From assembly GCA_004794655.1 (NCBI GenBank), contig SMMW01000620.1, forward strand, positions 383,001 through 447,000: a stretch of 64,000 bases of DNA, in the 5' to 3' direction. Each line of letters begins with the position of its first letter. Within the stretch, counting starts at the first letter, position 1. This DNA is from Marisa cornuarietis (lineage: Eukaryota > Mollusca > Gastropoda > Architaenioglossa > Ampullariidae). Below are positions 12,169 to 22,516 of this stretch, piece by piece. A model generated the notes under the pieces. That model ran no database searches. It had not been told where the DNA came from and worked only from the letters and a program-made list of their open reading frames with translations. A program made the position numbers and the translations under genes.

Positions 12169-12854
12169 TAGTAGGGAAGTTCTTCTACCTTGTGGCAATT
12201 TTGCACTATGGGGTAAAAGGGAATGGGGAAGAAATTAGAGTACCCGAAGAAAACCCCCTGCACCCAGCCCTGCGAACAGGTGTGACATACAGAGAGTCCT
12301 GAGACGAGATATGAATCCTGAGCCGCTCACTGCAGTGGTGAGAAATGAGTGTTTTAATTCTACTTTCTTCAAAGAATGAATACAATTCAGAAAGATCTTA
12401 ATATATTATTTGAAAAAACAGTAATGAAACTCGTTGAAACTAAATGGAATTGTTTGTTTTTTTCTGTCATCGGTTTTTCTCTCCTCTCGGGTGTCTATAT
12501 TTGGACAAACTTTTATCCATTTTAAATATACACTTATTAAGAACTAAAATCTAAAGTAGTACTTAAGAGGCTTGTGTGCTTGGAAAGTTTCCAAAGGGAA
12601 ATAATATGACTGTGAATATAGAAGAGCGATCTGACTATTTTCTCTATAGATATCCCAGCAATTAAATTTATAAACCCGCTAAATACCGATGATTTATACT
12701 ACAGTGATTTTATACGAATGTGTTTCATTTTCCGCTGTTTGTTACTATCCAGTAATTATTCTAGGAGTTCTTAACCTAGAATATTAAGCTTATACACTTA
12801 GTCTCTGTACAGGTCAGTGACTAGGACTGGTTCCATTCTCGTCCTACGGTACCA

Positions 12855-13110
12855 TGAGCAATTTCAGTCAGTCAGTCGTCCCTTGCCTGGCACCTGGCGT
12901 TGGGGGGGGTGGGTAGCACATGGGTAGACGCGGCAGCTGACAGGGCCGCCACTCTTGCCTATTGTGGGCGATAGTCAGCAGGTCCTGTACAGGACGACCA
13001 GTCCTGTCTTTCACCTTCGTAAGTCAGTTCTTTCTCTGACCACCGCGGCGTCGGCCACCCTCCAAGGTGCCTTGAAGAATAGTTATTATTATTATTATTA
13101 TAAATTTCCT
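12855..13110 (+). repeat. GC-rich SINE-like element with ATT tail
   Basis: The element begins near CAGTCAGTCAGTCGTCC, has a GC-rich body with GGACGACCAGTCCTGTC, and ends in GGTGCCTTGAAGAATAG plus a run of TTA units. It marks the right edge of the segmental duplication. The same kind of ATT tail occurs near 17530, 19375 and 26450. Confidence 0.5.
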
Positions 13111-14854
13111 GGCAATAAGTAGCTCTTCACAATAAAATCTTCCTACTGATTATCATCAAAGCGCGCAGTGATGGTCGCAAAATGAGTACAAACTACATTG
13201 TATGCGAGTTGATCTAGAGATTGAAACTTTTCTTTTCCTTTAAAGAAGAATAAAATTATAGCCTGACCGATGGTTATGTAATATCCATACAAGAGAGTTA
13301 CAACAAAAAGAACTTCATTAAAAAATTAAAATACATGAAATTGTCTTAGTCGCTATCTCTGGCCAGAGTGATCTCGATTTGTAAGGTTCAGTTTGCGAGA
13401 TATATATAGAAAAATTGTAATACGAAACTGTAAATAGACCTGGGTGCGTCCTTTGAAATATCAGGTTACGAGCTTATCACTGACTTGATTTGTGTGCAAA
13501 GATCTGCACACATTCTATCGCCATTACAACCTGTCTCAACGCATGTCATCCCGAAAGAGGTTCATTCAGTTTTAAAAAGACATTCTTCTATGTTCACACA
13601 CAAAGATCATTGGTCCGACTACTTCTTCCGCAATGATTGCAAGAGAGGAGTATGAGTATGCAGCAGCTACATTGAGACCCTGTGTTACTCCTTGTAACAT
13701 TATCTTCTGTCACTCTAGTATTATCTGCACGACTTACAAATTTAGAAGGGCGTATCTCCCTCCCCGCCCCCATTTCCCCCCCCCCAACTCCTCAGAAAAC
13801 AGTTTTGGCACATGAGGATTTAGAGACCTTAGTTGACAACATAACATGGCGGTCTACTGGAGCCATCTCAAATCTGCGTTTGATCAGCAAATGATCGTTT
13901 TGCTAATCGAAATTCTGTTCAGACACAAACACACAGATACACAGACAGACATTTTGGCACACACAGACACTGGTACAAGTTCACATGCACAGGCAAACTA
14001 CAAAGATACACATACACACACACGCGCGCGCGCGCGCGCAGACCAACGAGAGAAAATGAAGAAAGGAGTGCTTTTATCGCAGTGTTAAGGAGACAGGATA
14101 TATTGTATCTACAATTATATTGAATAACATCATATACTTATCTTGTGGTATCAAACTCGATGTTCCCGTCCTTACTGTGGGCTCCTTGTTGTTTCCAAAA
14201 TACGAGCGCCAAGTACGGGGCTACGAAGCCATGATGTCAGGAAACTTGCCAGTCTGACCACATGGTCAGTGAATAAAGATGCTGGCAAAAGTCCGCAAGG
14301 ATTCTCTCTAAGAGAATCAGAGACTAAGTAAATATTTCGACCCGCAGATCCTTGTCAACTTTTATGTCTTCTGCTTATCTGTTCTTCTTTTCCCCACTTG
14401 CTGTTGTCTGGATTGCTCTGTGGCCACCTGCACAGTGTTACTTCTTTTCTGGACCACTTCGCTGACCAGCGGTTGCTACTGCTTAGAGTTTGAATCTGTT
14501 GTGTCAGTGGCACAGAGCTAAATCTCTGATCTTTTGTCTGCTATTGTCCCATGAACTTTCTGGACTGTTGATGCAACTGCTGAGCCACTCATCCTTTGTT
14601 TGAGTCGGATTTGACAGCAATGTGCATCGCAGTCTCTCAAATTTCTTTCGCCGTTGAACCATACATTACCACTTGCAGTCTTTTTGCGCTTTGTGACAAA
14701 TATACTTCGATACACGCAAGTGTAATGTACACACAAATGCTGACTCCATCTGGACGTTCTCTTATCACATAAGGAAATGTCAGAAACAATTCAATAATTG
14801 TTAACCAATACACACGAAGTAAGGGTATTTTCCAAATGTATTTTACTTTTTTAC

Positions 14855-14905
14855 CTGATGCAGGTGATGAAGATAACAATGTGGACGGCGATGAAAAATC
14901 TTCAT
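14855..14905 (-). CDS. Gene C exon 3, Ser/Pro-rich stalk
   Basis: Acceptor CTGCACAG and donor TCAG|GTAAAA enclose 51 nt in phase 1-1 encoding DEDFSSPSTLLSSSPAS. Low complexity and Ser/Pro richness fit an O-glycosylated spacer. Homologous stalks are at 2150 and 10050. Confidence 0.6.
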
Positions 14906-16391
14906 CTGTGCAGATAAGAAAGCCCCAACGGTTAGTTTGGATAAAAAATGTCTTTTCTGTACATGATTAGGAACTCAATGCAATTGTTGTTTTTGCAAAC
15001 TAACATGTGTAGGTTGTACATTACACGTGTGTCCAACAATTAAAATTCACATAAAATAACGCTTCTATATAGAGGTAGGCATGCGTGCAGACCACTTGTA
15101 GAAATATGAAAGAATCGAGAATGTAATGTAAGCGGACGATTCTCATTCATAAAAGTTAAAATGAAGATTTGGCCAAAAGTTCCAGGTTGTGAGAATTGTT
15201 ATAAGACTAATTGAACTTTGACATATTTATTGAATTTCAGTTTTGTTTATTTGATTCGAAGGCTTACCTGCGATGTCAACAAAGGTAACAGAAGAAGCAG
15301 CACTGGAAGTGACAGTGAACTTTACTCTCATGTCTAGTGAGGTGACCTCGAATGAAAACTTAATTTTGTTGGAAGAGTTGTCCAGGCGACAATGTCTACT
15401 GGCATCAGATATGTTGTAGATACCATTTTTATACTGTATTCTGCAGAAATCTTTTTGTTCCATGGCTACGGATGTGACGACAGAAACCTTTAGGTTGTAT
15501 ACAAGATTCTGAGGACAGGTTTCTGTTGCCAAGTAGAAAGTCAGATTTACAATCTCGTTTTTAGTGATGTTATCGATCTTCACTTTGGCACCTGGAAAAC
15601 AGAATAGAATTTGGTATTATGTGTAAAACGGTGTAAAACTTTAGACTACCTGTGGCTTCAAATAGTGACTTTAACTTGCTTCGTAGTGAAGACCTTTCAT
15701 ACAGCGAATTGTTTAAAGTTATCATACAAAATCTGTGGTCACCATGGTGAATCCACAACAGACAGTCAACACTTGATTTGCCTCACAGGCCAGTATTTAT
15801 TCTTTGTTACGAGAAGTTCTGGATGATTAACTGGTAACAGGTGCTTAAAAAATTTCAACTTAGGAATGTGGGTGTAGATGTACTTTACTGGTGGGTCGAG
15901 TTTCATATTTGTGAGCGGTTTTCTACAGATACATCCCCACTCACGATCGTCTCTTTAATGTACATGATGTCTTATTTCAGAAAGTCAATTTTAAGAGACA
16001 GTGACACGAAATTGGATTCAGGTAAAAGAAATATTTCCCATAGGATAAAACATAGAACTGTCCTCTGATATGTATATCATTTGAATGTGAAGTATACCGC
16101 AAAATGAAAATATTTAGATAATGACAAAATTAATGATATGTGTTTGTGTGTTGCATTTTAGACATCGTGCTGTGTGTGTGTTGTATTTTAGACATCGTGC
16201 TCTGTGTATTTGTGTGTGTATTACTGCTCGAATAATAATAATAATACTACACCAGGACATGTGCTCACGTGTATCTGACACACGATTCACACATCATATT
16301 TCAACTATTACTCACATATTTGCTGAGACCAGGTCACCTCAAGCACCATCAGTGCAGCAGGGATCACACACAACAGGGTGTTTATGTTCAT
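14855..16391 (-). CDS. Array gene C: secreted or membrane receptor-like protein, partial model
   Basis: Exons 16391-16316 (signal), 15591-15268 (domain) and 14905-14855 (stalk) join in phase 1 to give 150 residues before the next donor. The domain is 108 codons and a diverged relative of A and B: the shared order is LTFYLATETC, an FC near KDFCRIQY, YNISDASRHCR, then KIKFSFEV and VKFTVTS. No membrane or terminal exon was found to the left, so the 3' end is missing. If the last donor is not used, the frame continues through WLTIIELFLTFPYVI to a stop near 14637, which could act as a membrane tail. Function unknown; a surface or secreted recognition role is inferred. Confidence 0.6.
15268..15591 (-). 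CDS. Gene C exon 2, array ectodomain
   Basis: This exon is 324 nt, with acceptor TTTCCAG, donor GCAG|GTAAGC and phase 1-1. It keeps the Cys layout of copies A and B and several sequons (NIT, NLT, NIS, NSS). Confidence 0.75.
16316..16391 (-). CDS. Gene C exon 1, signal peptide
   Basis: ATG at 16391 starts MNINTLLCVIPAALMVLEVT followed by WSQQI, with a donor T|GTGAGT in phase 1 (76 nt). The hydrophobic core and the Ser-Gln end fit a cleaved secretion signal. The joined codon is TGT (Cys). Confidence 0.75.
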
Positions 16392-16561
16392 GCTGACTTC
16401 ACTTATCTACAAGTATTTCTTCAAATGATAGAAAATGATCTCTCTAGCTGTTTGCGAGCAAGAGTTGATGTACTTAGTAATATACTTTCTATTTCCGCAA
16501 TAAGTGGGACACTGCCTATAATGCTGTTCCTTCTTTTCAATAGAAAAGTGAAGAAAGATTT

Positions 16562-16664
16562 ATTTGTCTGTTCGTTAGCTGTCTTTTTTTTTTTTTTTTT
16601 GCTTTTTCTTTCTATTTTGATCTTCATTTCTCTCTTCCTTCTCTCTCTCTCACACACGCACGCC

Positions 16665-16739
<75 letters not shown>
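16562..16739. repeat. T-rich and CA microsatellite tract
   Basis: A T run, a CT run, a CGCA run and then about 28 CA units (16684-16739) lie together just upstream of gene C. They account for the frames with repeated His/Thr or Val/Cys. Confidence 0.95.
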
Positions 16740-16741
<2 letters not shown>

Positions 16742-16869
16742 TTTAATCCCCCCTATGCTTTCGTGTTAGTCCACAAGCAGACTCGTCTATACACCCTGGT
16801 GTGATGTTTGTTCGGGGAAGCCATGAAAATAATACTTCGTGAAAAAGAAAGATAATTAAATGAATCTCG

Positions 16870-17545
16870 CTGTTGCTTTCAGACAGTGTACGGAAGTTTC
16901 AGACGGCGACAGGAAAAAAAATGTGGATGATCTTAAGTCTAAAATGTCATTGTATCCCAACCTGTGGATGCAAGTGATGTCTCTTCGCCTAACTGGCTTA
17001 ACTGTGGTCTGCTTGTCTTGTCTGTCGTCTTCTTCGTGTTGGACTTGTGATTGTCTATGTTGTTCATGTGCCTGCCATCGTGTTTTTGGAATGTGGTGAC
17101 TCTTCCGTGTCGGTGGCATCGGTTCCTTTTTGATGTGAAGACTGCATGTCGGCGCAGTTCCGCTTCATGTTCGCTTGACCTTTGACCAGTGAACTTTTGC
17201 GTGTGCCGGGGCTTGTTGGTCGCTCCACTGCGACTGGTGCCGTCTGCTGGATGTGCTGCTTGAAGCTGCATTTGCTGTGAAGTGTATTCCGGCTTGTATG
17301 ATATGTTTGATATCTGGGCTGCTGTGATATGTTTGATATCTGGGCTGCGGATTATGGTTCATGTTGTATGTGGACGCTGCCCTTTGGCGTGGACTACACA
17401 GTCGTCTACACAGTCTGCTACACACCTTCATCCTCACCTCATTTTGACTACTCATCACCTCCTGTCATTTGTGAAGCGCCTTCAGTTTACTCATAGGGCA
17501 GGGTTATGGCGCTATATAAGCGAATTATTATTATTATTATTAACC
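16870..17545 (+). mobile_element. 3' end of a CR1-like LINE or LINE-derived SINE
   Basis: The end reads GTGAAGCGCCTTC, then GGTTATGGCGCTATATAAGC, then ATT repeats, a common tail of invertebrate CR1/L2-type elements. A 26-bp direct duplication (GATATGTTTGATATCTGGGC) lies at about 17298-17349. No intact coding frame remains. Confidence 0.5.
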
Positions 17546-18384
17546 TGCGGCTACGCTGTCTTTTTCATCCACGTGTATCTTCAAATATTTTTGCTACCTT
17601 ATTAAGCTGAGCTGTCTGGACTAGCTGATAGAAATCTCTTCATCCTTGAAAGTGACTTTTCATTGACAACAGGTCCTTAACACCGTTCAACATAATTTAG
17701 TTACAATCAGTGTAAATTTACTTGTTTAAACACTGACCTGAAGTTTCTCAAACGCTATAGCTTTCTTTCATAACTTGTGAAGAAAATAAAGTTTCACATA
17801 GTTACAGTCGAAATTTATGAAAATTAATATCAGCAGGTGTAAGCACAGTACACCATTTTGTTACTGAGTAATCCTTTGTACACACAGTGTTTGTATGGCC
17901 GCCATTTTAAACTCACTCCAGTCGCGACGGAGTTGATGTAAGTTGAACGTTCGGTAACGGCGCCCTAGAAATTTTAAGACGACAAAAAAATTAATAGTCA
18001 CACCCAGCCCTTAGTGTGTTGGGAGTGAGGAAAAAAACGAGACATAATCAACCTGTTTGAATTCTCTCGTTCCGCACCTCGATTCGACTCCGCGCTCGTT
18101 CCACTCGCTGGTTGCCTGCTCCATTGTGCCCCTCGTCTTTGAGACTAGCCCCCTGGCTTGCATCGTCGTTCCGCGCCACCTACTTCAGTCGTGTTTGGCT
18201 TTTGATGTTTTTAGTCTTTCCCGCTTGCAAGTCTTTTTGTCCCGTGCAGTTTATCTCGAACCTCCCCCTTTTTGCTCCTTTTTTTGCACTTTTTGTTGGG
18301 AAAATGGATATGCTTCTCTGACTGGGACTGAGATTTAGACTTGGCTCAGCGGGTCGTCAATTGAATTGACCCTTGTATCAGCAC

Positions 18385-18620
18385 TTAAATTAGAATTACG
18401 ATCGTCAAATGGGGGATCGAAATTTAGATGTGATCGGTAATTGGATAAATACTTCAACAGGAATTTCGATAAACACATGCCTGAGCATTTGACTCTGTAC
18501 AAGGTTCTCCATTTGGATGAGTACTTAGACTTGCACTAAAATTAGTACTTAAATTGATACTTGAATGAATCCTGGTATTTTGGTTGGGTCTTGTATAGGT
18601 GCTGTGCTAAATATAAATAA
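18385..18620. repeat. Degenerate short-period repeat
   Basis: Variants of ACTTAAATTAGTAC and TGGATGAATACTT recur irregularly. No coding sense is visible. Confidence 0.3.
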
Positions 18621-18804
18621 TCTGTATCGCCATCATCTGCGTAGAATGAGACACTCTTTGAAAGACTCCTTTGAAAAACAAATACAGTTTTCACTCCTCT
18701 CTTGGTAGCTGTGCTTCTTCACTGGCGCCATGGAGGTCGTTCATGCGCCGACGTTTGTAATCATTGCATTTGTTTAGTGGTCCGTCTTCTTGCCACACAT
18801 GGTT

Positions 18805-19055
18805 CTTTCTTCTGTTATGTAGTCCTTCCTTATCCGATAGACCTTCCTTTTGTTCTATAGTCCTTCTTTTTGTCATATAACTCTTCCTTTTGTCATATAA
18901 CCCTTTGTTTTATCTTGTAGCCCTTCTTGTCCTTGATAGTCCTTTTCTATCCTGTAGATCTTCCTTTTGTATTGCTGTCCTTATTTTTGTGCTGTAGCCC
19001 TTTCTTTTGTCCTATAGCCCTTCCTTACATTTCCTTATAGCCCTTTCAAGACAAA
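18805..19055. repeat. Degenerate minisatellite, about 18-20 bp unit
   Basis: Around a dozen imperfect copies of a unit near TAGCCCTTCCTTTTGTCCTA are arranged head to tail. Copies differ by several bases, which suggests an old array. Confidence 0.75.
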
Positions 19056-19289
19056 ATGAATGGTGTTTTTAATTGTTTTTATCCTTTTGCTCATCCATGC
19101 TTTTAACTTATGCCACTGAGTCAAGAGCTTTGCGAAGATCAAAATAAACCTCAGCTGACGAAGTCACTCGCACACACACCAACAAATAGAGATTGAACAA
19201 AGGGTGCTAGTATTTTGCCCGCAGTACCCGTAGGTAATCCCGATTTTTATTTGATTAAATCTTATTTACATATATTTCATCTAATGTTA

Positions 19290-19395
19290 CGTCCGTCCGT
19301 GTGTGTCTTTTCTTGTAAAGAGCCACGATTCCTGCCCATAGGGTCGTGATAAGGCGCTATGTAAGTTCACTGTATTATTATTATTATTATTATTC
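19290..19395 (+). repeat. LINE/SINE 3' tail with ATT repeats
   Basis: TGTAAAGAGCCACGATTCC, then AAGGCGCTATGTAAG, then ATT units: the same class of tail as at 17470-17545. Confidence 0.55.
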
Positions 19396-20084
19396 TGAAA
19401 GAGCAAGAGATTTTTGTTGCGAAAATAAGATCAGCCACTATTTCTTAAATTAGTCCTTTAAAAAAGGGATAATAAAGGCACAGCATTTTTTCAATCAAAC
19501 TGAGGTCTACATCAGGGAACTTCTTCTGACCCTGTCTATCAATCCTTATTTTTCAAAGCCATATTGAGGGATATTCAAATACATACACTCAAACTTTGTA
19601 TAAGCCTGAACTTGTTTTCCTCTTGTTATTAGCCTGGTCGCTTCTTTTCTGTTCTGTCGACTTGAAGATTATTTAAGGCGGATAGTTTTAGAGCTCTCCG
19701 CCTAGCATGTATGTACAGTTTCGATCCTCTGTTAATTTGAACGTGGGAGGTTGTTTTCAATGCACTCTCACAAAAAGCTTGCTTTTTTTAAAATGACGAG
19801 CAGTTTCTTTCTTCCATACAGGAGGTATATTAGCTTACAAAGATGTTTCAAAAACTTTCAATGACTCTTATCTATATATAGTATAGACCAAGACTTACAC
19901 GTCACTTCTTCATAAGTGTTGATTTATTCAAGTGTTATGGGCTAATACACTTTTTTGAAAGGCGAAGAATCTGTGCTGAGTACGCTTGGTGGTAAACAGT
20001 GATGTCAATAAGACCGCGACACCATTTAAAAATTATTACATTTGAAGCTCAGGTTAGCAAACAAGCGGGTCCAAACCTGCTCCA

Positions 20085-20211
20085 CATATAGAATATATAT
20101 ATATAGATATGCATAACCCCCACCTTCACTCCTAAGCAACGCTGCTCGGATCATCATCCACCCGCTGGAACAGAAGGAGAGAACCGAGTCCGCCCTCGAG
20201 TGTTGGTCATC
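20085..20211 (+). promoter_or_regulatory. Putative promoter and 5' UTR of gene D
   Basis: A TATA-like run (ATATATATATAGATATGC, about 20093-20112) lies roughly 100 bp before the start codon, followed by a GC-richer leader with GCTGGAACAGAAGGAGAGAA. Transcription start near 20130-20145 is inferred from spacing only. Confidence 0.35.
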
Positions 20212-20263
20212 ATGAGCTGCTCATACAGCCTCACAACCTTTGCCCTTGTGCTCATCTTGACAG
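20212..20263 (+). CDS. Gene D exon 1, signal peptide
   Basis: MSCSYSLTTFALVLILT plus one base precedes ACAG|GTGAAG. The start ATG is preceded by a 5' UTR without another in-frame ATG. Phase 1 donor. Confidence 0.8.
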
Positions 20264-20874
20264 GTGAAGTCATTTTAAACTCCATTTGCTGCAAAGCAGC
20301 GGTGTTTTTTTAAATTTTTAGAATGATGATATTCTTTTCATCTCTTATTCCGCGTTTTATCGCTGTTTGCTTTCTTCTTTTAACCTGCTGGTGCGTGATT
20401 TTTTTAATATATATTTTTTCTTCTGGAGTCGGTGAGATGTTCTGTCGATAGGAGAGCTTTACGACAACACGCTATTAGTAAACAGTATTTACACTTTCTA
20501 GGGTGACGCTGAAGGCAAGACACTAAAACTGTAATAAAGCGGAAACTGAGCCTTTGCACGTGCCTTCACGTGCGGAAAAACGTTCTACAGATTTGTCAAA
20601 TCGAAAATTGCTGTACAGGACGGTATAATCAACTTGGAAGAAGGGCATGTAAAAGAATATAATTTTAGTTTATGTTTTATGTTGTTGAACACAGACTTCT
20701 TCCTCGTAAGGTCTTAGCCTGGTACAAGCTTATGCTGTGTCCTAGCCTTGTATTCTCAGAGGCAGTGGCTGTGTAGACTGTGTGTTTCCCTTAGTCCCGT
20801 TGCTACGCTCGTCTACCATACATTATACTGCACGCCTGTACGCACATCATGAATAGCTGCGCCTCAACACTTAA

Positions 20875-20920
<46 letters not shown>

Positions 20921-21449
20921 GTGTTTTACACGTGTGTTTGTGAAATAAATTAGAATTGACAAGATAAAGAGATTCGTTTACTTATTGATCTTCATAATGA
21001 GAGAGCTAACTTTGTGTATTTCGTTGTATGTCCCTACAGGTGTCGTAACATATTTCTTTGCTCTTTTCCAAACCTTTTTTGTCGATGTCAAAGCAGTTTA
21101 AATAACCCTTTCCATAAAAGTAGTTGATGCTGTCAAAAGCAGTATTTTGCTTGCAAAGTGATGTATACGTGTTTAAACTGGCACCGACCTTATTTCTTCT
21201 GCCTAAGTTATTAGTCATTACCATAAAATTTTATTAAAATTTCATTTAAATGTTTTTACAGTTGGCAAGATTGAAGCGACTTGTGCAGTCCTAGAACTTA
21301 TAACTTTAAACAAGTGTGCTTTGCCTTACATGGGATCCTTTTCGATGGCGTGGAGAAGCGGGACGTGTAACCACACTATTATAGCAAAGGAGCTTTGTGA
21401 GTAAGTGAGCTTGATTACTTGTTAGTCTCTGACATGTGTGTAAAATATT

Positions 21450-21484
<35 letters not shown>

Positions 21485-22448
21485 AAGAGAGAGTGTTGTG
21501 TGTGAGTGCAAAGACAGAAAGCTGCCATACACATATCTTTTTCCAACACATCTTTGTCTTTTTTGTGGAGAGTAAAATTTCATTCTCCATTTTTCTTTTA
21601 CATATAAAAAAACTGGGTTGAAATTAATATTGTCACAAAAGTGACAAAGTACGTATATGTATTTTGAAATATCTATCCCCGTCTTTCTCCGGTACAATCA
21701 AGCTTACTTCAAAGTCTTCTAATACAATAGTCTTTAACCGCTGAATGTCGTTTAAAACACCATTTTAAATACTACCACGTTTGATAGCACTTCACACTTA
21801 CTTGTTTCTTTACATTAAATATAATAAACTCGCTGGAACAGTTTCAGACTAGTTTACTGCTGTTTTCAAGAGAAACAAAATAGCTAGTACTCAATCCTGA
21901 GTATGAGACGAGTGAATCAGCCTGCTACAAACTGAAGAAGACAGCCCCGTGCGACTTGTATTCAAACTGTGAACTCAGTACTCAGTCAACCATGTCTTTT
22001 ACGACTTTGAAAATAACATTAACATTAGTAAAAAATAAAATTACTTTATGAAAAAAAAACTGTAATGAAAAGTAACTTATGTCTGCCTATCGCTGTTGCT
22101 ATTTTGAGCAGTAACAATAAAATTACTTTTATAAGAAAAGAATTAAGTAGATAATAACCTCATTTTTCTGTCAGCAGCCATTCTGTCTGTGTATGGTGAT
22201 GATAACTGTCTCGAGCTACTTTTTACTTGCAGTGAGTTTGAGCTCTTTGTGAACTGCTTCAACAACGCTGATGTCAGCCCATCGACATGTCGGCCATACG
22301 CCATCCAGCTACTGAATTTACAATTTGGTAATGTCGTATTGATCAATAAATAAATAATACAACTATGCTTGTCATATTATAAATGTTAGATATGTATTTC
22401 TTCCTATAGAACGAGACTATACCGATCTTGTGCAGGACTTCTCTACTT

Positions 22449-22516
<68 letters not shown>

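Larger units (their letters stand above)
7330..12850. repeat. Segmental tandem duplication, right copy
   Basis: This is the partner of 1150-5330. It is longer because it contains an extra block at about 7647-9208, a SINE-like piece near 11590-11790 and a long GGTT microsatellite, all absent from the left copy. Similarity stops near 12850, where a GC-rich SINE-like element begins. Confidence 0.8.

Noticed and set aside
12010..12302. Open frames on both strands over the GGTT tract
   Set aside because: Pure translation of a tetranucleotide repeat; no protein-like composition or splice context.
12300..14850. Search for a signal-peptide exon for array copy B
   Set aside because: No Met-plus-hydrophobic stretch followed by a phase-1 GTGAGT-type donor was found on the minus strand here, so none is annotated.
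16269..16769. 166-codon plus-strand frame with His/Thr repeats
   Set aside because: It is the antisense of the gene C leader plus T, CT and CA repeats.
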